A stretch of DNA of 10,997 bases. Origin: Deltaproteobacteria bacterium. GTDB taxonomy: Bacteria; Desulfobacterota; SM23-61. Below, piece by piece: positions 5,471-10,997 of the stretch. Made by a program: the position numbers and the translations under genes. The stretch is from assembly GCA_026388915.1 (NCBI GenBank), contig JAPLIW010000807.1, positions 1 through 10,997 on the forward strand, given 5' to 3'. How positions within the stretch are numbered: the stretch's first letter is position 1; each line of letters opens with the position of its first letter. The notes under the pieces are model-generated. The model was not told the origin of the DNA. It saw nothing but the letters and a program-made list of their open reading frames with translations, and did no database searches.

Positions 5471-6070
5471 ATCGCCCAAGTGGGAAAACCCGCCCCCGAT
5501 TTTGAAGCCAGCGCCTTTTTTGAAGGCGGATTCAAGAACATCAAGCTTTCGGACTACAAAGGTAAGTGGGTGGTCCTCTGCTTCTATCCGGGTGATTTCA
5601 CCTTCGTCTGACCCACGGAATTGTCGGCGGTCGCCGTCAAGCACGAAGAGTTAAAATCCCTGGGGGTTCAAGTCCTGGCCTGCAGCACGGACAGCCGCTT
5701 CGTCCACAAGATCTGGCAGGAAGAGGAGCTTTCCAAGATGGTTCCGGGAGGTGTTCCCTTCCCCATGCTTTCGGACGGGGGGGGAAAGATCGGCCAGGTG
5801 TACGGGATTTATGACGAAGCCGCGGGCGTGGATATTCGGGGCCGTTTTCTGATTGATCCGGACGGGGTGATTCAGGCCATGGAAGTTGTCTCTCCCCCCG
5901 TGGGACGCAACATCTCCGAGCTGATCCGGCAGACGAAAGCGTTCCAGCATGTACGCAAAACCGGGGAGGTCACCCCTTCGGGCTGGCAGCCGGGCAAACC
6001 AACCTTGAAACCAGGCCCCGACCTGGCAGGGAAGGTCTGGAAAGTCTGGAAGCCGGATCTGGCTTTTTAG
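5468..6070 (+). CDS. prxU: Selenocysteine-containing peroxiredoxin (in-frame UGA at the peroxidatic position)
   Basis: An AhpC/Prx1-like peroxidase that reduces peroxides. The frame before UGA (5609-5611) ends FYPGDFTFV and the frame after resumes PTELSAVAVKHEEL. The family motif is FYPGDFTFVCPTEL, so UGA replaces exactly the peroxidatic cysteine (residue 48 from ATG 5468), with P41, T45 and a likely R124 conserved. Downstream homology continues to residue 200 without frameshift (LACSTDSRF, FPMLSD, GRFLIDPDG), which argues against a decayed gene. The usual resolving motif VCPxxW is VTPSGW (168-173), so the resolving cysteine is absent. Only C38 and C72 remain in this form. Start 5468 has a near-perfect AAGGAGG 8 bases upstream and puts Sec at the usual position near 47. 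An in-frame ATG at 5363, also with a good site, would add 35 residues. An ordinary annotation would split this into two ORFs. Confidence 0.9.
5609..5640 (+). promoter_or_regulatory. UGA Sec codon with candidate bacterial SECIS hairpin
   Basis: The hairpin directly follows the UGA. CGGC (5625-5628) pairs with GCCG (5633-5636), leaving the loop GGUC (5629-5632). After a U-U mismatch the stem extends with UUG (5621-5623) and CAA (5638-5640). The loop contains the G-U needed by SelB in known bacterial elements such as E. coli fdhF. Seventeen bases separate the UGA from the loop's first G, within the range seen in bacterial selenoprotein genes. The fold was made by eye, not computed. Confidence 0.75.
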
Positions 6071-6271
6071 GATGCCACCGGCTTTTTCTTTACCAAGGGG
6101 ACTTCCGGAACCGGCTTGGGTCTATTGGTGACCCAGAAGATCGCCCAGGAACACGGCGGAACCTTGTCCATGGAAACCGAAGTGGGCCGCGGTTCCCTTT
6201 TCCGCATCACCCTCCCGCAGGAAGAACCCGATTCCTTTTCCGCATGGGAGACGGGAGTGGGGGAAATCTGA
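6071..6271 (+). pseudogene. C-terminal remnant of a sensor histidine kinase (HATPase_c G2 region)
   Basis: The frame reads GFFFTKGTSGTGLGLLVTQK then IAQEHGGTLSMETEVGRGSL and FRITLPQEEP, ending at TGA 6269-6271. This matches the F box (PFFTTK), the G2 box (GTGLGL) and the last strands of a histidine kinase ATPase domain. The N-box, G1 box and phospho-acceptor histidine are missing, and there is no start codon. The piece begins immediately after, and in the same frame as, the peroxiredoxin UAG stop. It is a gene tail left by deletion or recombination. Confidence 0.8.
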
Positions 6272-6332
6272 CGGCTGGCGCCCTTTGGCTCAATCCGATC
6301 CGCCCTGTCCCTTCCCCCCCTCTTGGAAAAAC

Positions 6333-6518
6333 ATCCATCCGTTTCTTTATTTTCATGACCCAGGGCGTTGTCAATCCAAACATGGTGATGCCAATCAAAG
6401 GCTTCTCGGCCTCCCCTGCGAGAGGGTTTTTCCAGGAAATTTGGACCATCGCACAAATGGCCGCCGCCGCTTGCGAAAATATTTTTTTGGTGAATGAATT
6501 TAAACCCAAGATGGGATA
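6333..6518 (-). pseudogene. Internal fragment of a Tm-1-like ATP-binding (UPF0261) protein
   Basis: Reading the minus strand from 6518 down, the frame gives YPILGLNSFTKKIFSQAAAA, then ICAMVQISWKNPLAGEAEKP, then LIGITMFGLTTPWVMKIKK. The segment KPxIGxTMFGxTTPxV and the preceding GLNxxxxxIxxxAAxAIxxMV are recognisable from the Tm-1-like/UPF0261 family (about 400 residues). The homology stops near 6333, and the expected VFHATGTGG segment is garbled. No start or full domain is present. The assignment is from memory of the family. Confidence 0.68.
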
Positions 6519-6600
6519 ACCCTGGCCCTGGATGAGGTATTGAATGACTTTGCAGATTTCTCCCGGACGAATCCTGGGCAAAAAAGGAGGTAGATGGGCG

Positions 6601-8148
6601 ATGAACGAAGAACTAAAAAAATTAATTATGGAGCTCAGGGTCAAAAAGGAAAAAGCCACCCTGGGAGGAGGTCCCAAGAGTATTGAAAAGCAACATGAAG
6701 GAGGAAGACTTACCGCACGGGAAAGGATTGATCGCCTTTTAGACCCATCCACCTTCGTAGAAATGAAAATGCTTGCCGCCCTTCCCGATGATCACCAAAA
6801 GGATCTGTACGGGGATGGTATTGTGGTGGGGTATGGAAAAATCGATGGCCGAAAGGTTTGTATCTACGCCCAGGATTATACGGTAAAGGCAGGGACGACC
6901 GGTGCCGTCCATCGAAGTAAGATCACGGGCATTATTGACCGGGCGATCAAGACTGGCGTTCCCGTAATTGGTCTCTGGAACTCTGCGGGTGGGAGGCTCG
7001 ATTCGGAGAATAAACCCCTGCCCATTTCCCGTTCCTCCATTTTTTTCCGCTGCACTCAGGCCTCTGGAATTGTGCCTCAAATTTCCGCCATCCTGGGCCC
7101 GGGGGCGGGCAATGCCGGCTATGCCACGGCTTTAACCGATTTTGTGTTGATGGTCGATCAAAAGAGCTACACCTTTGCCACGGGACCGATCGCGGTAAGA
7201 AAGGTTTTGGGCGAAGAGATTACCATGGAGGATCTCGGCGGGGCAAAAGTTCACAGCCAGCTTTCCGGCTTGGCGGACTTTCGGGTGAAGACAGAGGAGG
7301 AAGGCTTTGCCCAAATTCGGGCATTACTCGGTTATCTTCCTTCAAATTATATGGAAAAACCTCCAAGAATTCCGACAACGGATGACTCGGAGCGATTCGA
7401 TGAGGAGATTGGCGATCTGATTCCCCCGGACCCGCGGAAAAGCTATAACATGAAAAAGATTATCGTCCGTCTCTTGGATAAGGGAATCTTTTTGGAGGCG
7501 AAAGCGGAATTCGCCAGAAACATCATTACCGGTTTTGGCCGCCTGAACGGTTACTCCGTGGGCATCATTGCCAATCAGCCTCTCTTCCTGGCAGGCTCCT
7601 TGACCATCGACGCTTCTGACAAGGAGGCCCGGTTTATCCGGTTCTGCGATGCTTTCAACATTCCTTTGATATTTCTAGTGGACACCACCGGTTTCCTCCC
7701 GGGATCCCAACAAGAACATGGCGGGATCCTGCGGCACGGGGCAAAAATCCTGTATGCGATTTCAGAGTCTGTCGTCCCCAAAATTGCGGTCTTGATCCGA
7801 AAGGCCTACGGGGGAGCAAAGCCGGCCATGGGAATAGATAAGGATATCGGGGTGGACCACATATTTGCTTGGCCGACGGGGGAGTCGGCGATCATGGGCG
7901 CCGAGGCAGTAGCCGAAGTTATTTATGGAAAAGAAATCTCCCGGGCTGATGATCCAGAAAAATTCAGAAAGGACAAGATCAGGGAACTTAAAGAGGCGGC
8001 AAAACCTTATCCCATGGCCTACGGCGAGCTCGTAGATGATATTATCGAGCCCGGAGAAACAAGAGGGAGGCTGATCAGCGCGCTGGAATCTCTGGAAGGA
8101 AAGCGAGAAATTCGCCATCCCAAGCGGCACGGGAATATTCCCCTTTAA
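6601..8148 (+). CDS. Acyl-CoA carboxylase/decarboxylase carboxyltransferase subunit (propionyl-CoA carboxylase beta-like)
   Basis: A 515-residue protein, the usual length for a fused carboxyltransferase of biotin-dependent acyl-CoA carboxylases or methylmalonyl/glutaconyl-CoA decarboxylases. The N-terminal crotonase-like half shows RLTARERIDRLLD, GTTGAVHRSKI, WNSAGGRLDSE and GPGAGNAGYATAL. The C-terminal half shows NQPLFLAGSLTIDASDKEAR, then RFCDAFNIPLIFLVDTTGFL, GSQQEHGGILRHGAKILYA and RKAYGGAKPAM. It ends KRHGNIPL as the family does. ATG 6601 has AAAAAAGGAGG about 10 bases upstream; the frame is open further back but without such a site, and the ATG at 6594 is out of frame. VDTTGF and KPAM differ from typical propionyl-CoA carboxylases (VDVPGF, YxAM), so the substrate is uncertain. 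No biotin carboxylase or carrier gene lies nearby. Confidence 0.92.
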   Translation: MNEELKKLIMELRVKKEKATLGGGPKSIEKQHEGGRLTARERIDRLLDPSTFVEMKMLAALPDDHQKDLYGDGIVVGYGKIDGRKVCIYAQDYTVKAGTTGAVHRSKITGIIDRAIKTGVPVIGLWNSAGGRLDSENKPLPISRSSIFFRCTQASGIVPQISAILGPGAGNAGYATALTDFVLMVDQKSYTFATGPIAVRKVLGEEITMEDLGGAKVHSQLSGLADFRVKTEEEGFAQIRALLGYLPSNYMEKPPRIPTTDDSERFDEEIGDLIPPDPRKSYNMKKIIVRLLDKGIFLEAKAEFARNIITGFGRLNGYSVGIIANQPLFLAGSLTIDASDKEARFIRFCDAFNIPLIFLVDTTGFLPGSQQEHGGILRHGAKILYAISESVVPKIAVLIRKAYGGAKPAMGIDKDIGVDHIFAWPTGESAIMGAEAVAEVIYGKEISRADDPEKFRKDKIRELKEAAKPYPMAYGELVDDIIEPGETRGRLISALESLEGKREIRHPKRHGNIPL

Positions 8149-8290
8149 ACTGTGCCGGCCCTCGAATGGGTAAGCTTAGGTCCTGCTCGGCCCTTTCTTC
8201 TAAGACCGGGATCTTCTTTTCGATCGGAGTCGATGCGCCCCTGCAGGTCAATTCTGAGCCCCTAGCGCTATCGAATTCCAGCCGCTTCCC
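8149..8290. other. Convergent intergenic gap with a terminal hairpin
   Basis: This gap separates convergent genes and holds nothing recognisable. A perfect 7-bp hairpin (CGCTTCC at 8283-8289, GGAAGCG at 8294-8300, loop CTCA) straddles the stop codon of the minus-strand gene. It lacks a T-run on either side, so it is at most a weak terminator. Confidence 0.35.
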
Positions 8291-9055
8291 TCAGGAAGCG
8301 ATTGCCTTCACCGGATTTCGCAGGATGCCGATCCCCTCGATACTCACTTCAACAACATCCCCTACCTTCATCGGCCCGATCCCTTTGGGCGTGCCGGTAG
8401 CAATGAGGTCTCCCGGCAAGAGGGTCATGCACTGGGAGAGATAGTGGATTAGAAATGGTATCGAAAAGACCATAGTTGAAGTACGATCTTCCTGCACCAG
8501 TTTCCCATTCAGAAAGGTGCGGACCATAAGGGTGGAAGGATCTAGGCCAGTGGCAATACACGGCCCGAATGAGGCGAAAGTATCAAACCCTTTGGCGCGG
8601 GTGAGCTGGCCTTGAAGCCGGGTCAACTCTCGTTCGGTAACATCGTTGAAGCAAGTGTAGCCCAAAACATGATTCCAGGCATCCTCTTGAGAGACATCCT
8701 TCACCCGGTCCTTGATGGCCACCGCCAACTCCCCTTCATAGTCTACTCGCTTAGCGACTCTGGGAAAAATGATTGGCTCTTCCGGGCCGATGATCGCGGT
8801 GAGGGGCTTGATAAAATGGCTGGGAAATTCCGGTATCTTTTCCTTTAATTCTTCGATGTGATCCCGAAAATTTAAGCCTACGCAGAGGAGCTTCGTAGGC
8901 TCACAAGGAGGGAGAAGTCTCACTTCGGAAAGTTTATGCTTCGTAGAAATGACCTTATAATCTCCGAAGATGGAACCGGAGATCTCCTGGATGGATTCGC
9001 CTTCCAAAACCCCATAACCTTTTTGAGCCCCGATTTGGTAACGGACAAATTTCAT
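8291..9055 (-). CDS. Fumarylacetoacetate hydrolase (FAH) family protein
   Basis: A 254-residue cytoplasmic enzyme of the FAH/2-hydroxyhepta-2,4-diene-1,7-dioate isomerase superfamily. The N-terminal lid domain is followed by LLCVGLNFRDHIEE (56-69). The metal-binding site is E107-x-E109 in DYEGEL and D138 in CFNDVTERE. QGQLTRAKGFDTFASFGPCI (148-167), LNGKLVQ and PGDLIATGTPKGIGP (214-228) are all family signatures. Family members cleave C-C bonds, isomerise or decarboxylate 2-oxo acids such as acylpyruvates and oxaloacetate; the substrate cannot be fixed here. AAGGAGG lies 7 bases before the ATG. The gene converges on the carboxyltransferase and lies downstream of the metal transport operon, from which it is separated by 162 bases. 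Confidence 0.93.
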   Translation of the reverse strand: MKFVRYQIGAQKGYGVLEGESIQEISGSIFGDYKVISTKHKLSEVRLLPPCEPTKLLCVGLNFRDHIEELKEKIPEFPSHFIKPLTAIIGPEEPIIFPRVAKRVDYEGELAVAIKDRVKDVSQEDAWNHVLGYTCFNDVTERELTRLQGQLTRAKGFDTFASFGPCIATGLDPSTLMVRTFLNGKLVQEDRTSTMVFSIPFLIHYLSQCMTLLPGDLIATGTPKGIGPMKVGDVVEVSIEGIGILRNPVKAIAS

Positions 9056-9217
9056 TTTATTTCCTCCTTAGAAGGATGGTTGAGAATTTACTAAAGTGAA
9101 TCGATGCAGAAGTGAACCCTGTTCAGCGTCATTACAAAGAAAATTTATAATTTCGGGAACATTCCCGGCCAAATATCCAGGCTCTTATTTTTCCGCCTCT
9201 TCATATGGTTTTCTTTT
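9056..9217 (-). promoter_or_regulatory. Upstream region of the FAH-family gene with a palindrome next to an AT-rich -10-like stretch
   Basis: CGGGAA-CA-TTCCCG at 9154-9167 is a 6-2-6 dyad. It lies directly beside the AT-rich stretch AAATTATAAATTTT (minus strand, about 9140-9153). This could be an operator overlapping a promoter for the FAH-family gene about 100 bases downstream. No regulator could be matched. The region begins after the permease stop, and no terminator was seen for that operon. Confidence 0.35.
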
Positions 9218-10012
9218 CTACAGGATGAGACTTTTTTTGGCCTTCAGGCCTAAAAGAAAGAAAAAGATTAAGCTCAAAGAAGCGACAATGAGCGGAGCTG
9301 TAGGAATGTCCAGCTTATAGGAAAGAGACACCCCGAATAGACTCACCGCCAATCCAATCGCCCAGCCTTTGAGAAGGATTTTGACGGGGTCCCTGGTGTA
9401 AAGTCTGCCGATAAGGGCCGGGATCACCAGAAAAGAGAAAACTTGCAAAATCCCGGCGAGCTGAACGGAGCTGACCAGGACGAAGGCAAAAGTCAAAAAA
9501 AACAAGAACTCCCACAGGAAATTCCCTCCATTCCCATAGGAAAGGTTGATAAATTTCTTCCAGAATAAGAGGTGTAGTCCTCCAATAACGGCATAAAGCA
9601 GCGCAGCCTTAAACACATCCGCAGGGGTGAGCCAAAGAATATTTCCGTTTAATATGGACTTGAATTCCTCCAGGCCGTGCGCGGTCCGGTCCAGAATGAG
9701 GATGCTTACGGCGAAGGAGAAGACATAGAGGACTCCGATAAAAGCCTCGATATTGACATGGCGCGAGATCTGCTTGGAAAAGGAGAGGATGGAAGCCCCC
9801 AGAACCGCGAAGATCGCTGCATAGAGATAGCGGCTGGATGCGCTGCCCCCTAAAAAAAAGGAGAAGGCGATGCCCACGGCGATGAACTGGGCCAGCGATA
9901 GGTCCAGAAAAATGACCCCGCGCTCCAATATGTGGATTCCGAAATAGGCGTGGATCAGGATCAGGATGACGCACCCCAGAAACGGGTAAATCAAGAACTG
10001 GATAGCTTCCAT
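9218..10012 (-). CDS. Metal ABC transporter permease (ABC-3 / ZnuB-MntB-like)
   Basis: A 264-residue integral membrane protein with about seven to nine hydrophobic segments, the length and pattern of the ABC-3 family that transports Zn(II), Mn(II) or Fe(II). Near the N terminus, ILERGVIFLDLSLAQFIAVG (28-47) is the conserved coupling-region segment (family form: GVVFVGDALSHAxLPGxA or FLDLALAQ). Later VLVSSVQLAGILQVFSFLVIP (178-198) matches the AVKxVGILLVxALLxxPA motif. The C terminus is basic (LKAKKSLIL). It starts 9 bases after the substrate-binding-protein stop with GGAAA upstream, so the two genes form one operon. The ATPase gene is not among the complete genes and probably lies beyond the right edge. 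Confidence 0.93.
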   Translation of the reverse strand: MEAIQFLIYPFLGCVILILIHAYFGIHILERGVIFLDLSLAQFIAVGIAFSFFLGGSASSRYLYAAIFAVLGASILSFSKQISRHVNIEAFIGVLYVFSFAVSILILDRTAHGLEEFKSILNGNILWLTPADVFKAALLYAVIGGLHLLFWKKFINLSYGNGGNFLWEFLFFLTFAFVLVSSVQLAGILQVFSFLVIPALIGRLYTRDPVKILLKGWAIGLAVSLFGVSLSYKLDIPTAPLIVASLSLIFFFLLGLKAKKSLIL

Positions 10013-10021
10013 TGGGTTTCC

Positions 10022-10906
10022 TTATTTAAGCAGCCCAAGGACTTGATCCATCAAGGAGAACCAATCCTTGCCGGCCGGCGTCGCCCCCACATCATGGGGG
10101 ACTACGATATATTTCACTCCACTTTTCTGAGATAAAAAAATCACTTCGCGTGTCCCGTAATAAGGCGTCGTCAGGATCGCGTCCGGTTTCATCCTCTTGG
10201 CCATTTCGATGATCCTTTCAACCCAGCCAGCCGAAGGGGGAATTCCGGGTTTCGGCTCGACATAGGCGATGATCTCGAAACCGAATTCATTGGCCAGGTA
10301 CTCGAAAAATTTATGATAGGCAATGAATTTCTTCCCCTTCAGGGAATATTCCCTCCACTGTTTTTCCTTCTCCCTAAATTTTTCTTGCCAGGCAGTCAGA
10401 TTCCCTCGGTAGAAGGCCGCATTCCCCGGATCGAGGGTTCTTAGAACCTCCGCAATCCCCTCTGTCACCCGGTAGGTGTTCCTGGGTGACAGGTGGTAAT
10501 GGGGATTGCCGAGGGGATGCACGTCCCCCATGCTGCGGTTGACCACTTCCGGTTTTTCAATGACCTCCACAAACTGGGAACAGTCGAAATAGCCAGGCGT
10601 ACCCGGCTGGATCTTCGGGTTTCGGGAGGATTCGACCAAGACCGACAGATATCCGATTTCGAGCTCAAGGCCGTTGAACAGGAGAAGATCCGCCCGGCGC
10701 ACTTCGAGAATCATGCTTGGCTTGGCTTCCACGTAATGCGGGTCCTGATCGGGCTTTACCAGGGTTGTGATTTTGATTTTGTCTTTTCCGATATCATTGG
10801 CCAGGCTTCCGATCCACTGGAGAGTTGTGACGACATTCAATTTGGCCATGGCCGGGCTCGCCCAGATTAAAAAGCAAACCATTACTAAAATAAATCTTGT
10901 AATCAT
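10022..10906 (-). CDS. Metal ABC transporter substrate-binding protein (ZnuA/cluster A-I-like)
   Basis: A 294-residue periplasmic metal-binding protein. Residues 1-21 form a signal peptide (basic MITR, hydrophobic core, ASPAMA cleavage site before K22), with no lipobox cysteine, so it is soluble and not a lipoprotein. Metal ligands expected for the family are visible: H57 in DPHYVEAKPS, H136 in GNPHYHLSP, and H198 in AYHKFFEYL. The fourth ligand is likely E254 or a nearby acidic residue, or H271, in the last lobe. There is no His-rich loop of the kind typical of true ZnuA, so Mn or Fe is also possible. AAGGAG lies about 7 bases before the ATG, 15 bases after the stop of an upstream gene, so it belongs to a longer minus-strand operon with the permease. 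Confidence 0.93.
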   Translation of the reverse strand: MITRFILVMVCFLIWASPAMAKLNVVTTLQWIGSLANDIGKDKIKITTLVKPDQDPHYVEAKPSMILEVRRADLLLFNGLELEIGYLSVLVESSRNPKIQPGTPGYFDCSQFVEVIEKPEVVNRSMGDVHPLGNPHYHLSPRNTYRVTEGIAEVLRTLDPGNAAFYRGNLTAWQEKFREKEKQWREYSLKGKKFIAYHKFFEYLANEFGFEIIAYVEPKPGIPPSAGWVERIIEMAKRMKPDAILTTPYYGTREVIFLSQKSGVKYIVVPHDVGATPAGKDWFSLMDQVLGLLK

Positions 10907-10921
10907 TCCAGATCTCCTTTT

Positions 10922-10997
10922 TCAATAAGCGTGGGCACCGTGGGCGCCAATGGCCAGGAGGAGCTGCAGAAAGATTTCCTGGTTTTCCTTGTTCGGG
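10922..10997 (-). CDS. C-terminal end of an upstream gene (partial at window edge)
   Basis: Reading the minus strand from the edge, the frame is open and gives PNKENQEIFLQLLLAIGAHG then AHAY and a TGA stop at 10924-10922. The stop lies 15 bases before the substrate-binding-protein start, so the genes are probably co-transcribed. The tail ends with two histidines (AHGAHAY). By position it could be the missing ATPase of the metal transporter, a metal-responsive regulator or another component; nothing in 24 residues settles this. Confidence 0.5.
   Translation of the reverse strand, partial: PNKENQEIFLQLLLAIGAHGAHAY

Noticed and set aside
5609..5611. UGA as a simple nonsense mutation making a pseudogene
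   Set aside because: The stop falls exactly on the catalytic Cys, a SECIS-like hairpin follows, and the rest of the gene is undamaged. Random decay is unlikely to do all three, though a read check remains decisive.
8283..8300. 7-bp hairpin at the end of the FAH-family gene as a rho-independent terminator
   Set aside because: No T-run on either strand; kept only as a note on the convergent gap.
9609..9974. Minus-strand open frame of 121 codons inside the permease
   Set aside because: Out-of-frame shadow of the permease, with no hydrophobic pattern or family motif.

Overview
The window looks like a chromosomal segment from an anaerobic bacterium, most likely a Desulfobacterota/deltaproteobacterial lineage such as the Syntrophia. 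This is inferred from gene content, not from a marker gene. The clues are a C-terminal FeoB, a C_GCAxxG_C_C redox protein, a DUF364 protein, a COG1237 metallo-hydrolase, a bacterioferritin next to a selenocysteine peroxiredoxin, and a biotin-dependent carboxylase/decarboxylase subunit. The DNA is mostly GC-rich, with a visibly AT-richer stretch around 1350-1780. No rRNA, tRNA, CRISPR array or complete insertion sequence was seen.

Layout, left to right. 1-1053 (+) is the membrane half of the ferrous iron transporter FeoB, cut by the window edge. A sparse region with a possible 34-residue ORF and an inverted repeat leads to a small PaaI-type hotdog thioesterase (1357-1773, +). After about 450 bases with no recognisable gene comes a plus-strand series: a DUF4213/DUF364 protein (2226-2948), a C_GCAxxG_C_C protein (3033-3563), a spacer with two three-unit 10-bp repeats (3568-3597 and 3651-3680), and an MBL-fold hydrolase (3756-4595). 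Next is an oxidative-stress cluster: the first ~35 codons of a lost FAD/NAD(P) oxidoreductase (4673-4804), a bacterioferritin (4801-5262) and a peroxiredoxin (start 5468, or 5363; end 6070). The peroxiredoxin has an in-frame UGA exactly at the peroxidatic cysteine position, followed by a SECIS-like hairpin.

From 6071 to about 6520 the sequence is a graveyard: the C-terminal tail of a histidine kinase (+) and an internal piece of a Tm-1-like/UPF0261 protein (-). Then come an intact carboxyltransferase (6601-8148, +), a convergent fumarylacetoacetate-hydrolase-family gene (8291-9055, -), and a metal ABC transport operon on the minus strand: a preceding gene tail at 10997-10922, the substrate-binding protein at 10906-10022 and the permease at 10012-9218.

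Together the region is rich in metal handling (FeoB import, ferritin storage, Zn/Mn/Fe-type ABC uptake, a putative metal-chelation domain) and in peroxide defence for an anaerobe. The most notable item is the selenocysteine peroxiredoxin. It also appears to lack the usual resolving cysteine (VTPSGW where VCPxxW is expected), suggesting a one-Sec mechanism. The three gene stubs around it indicate repeated deletion at this locus.
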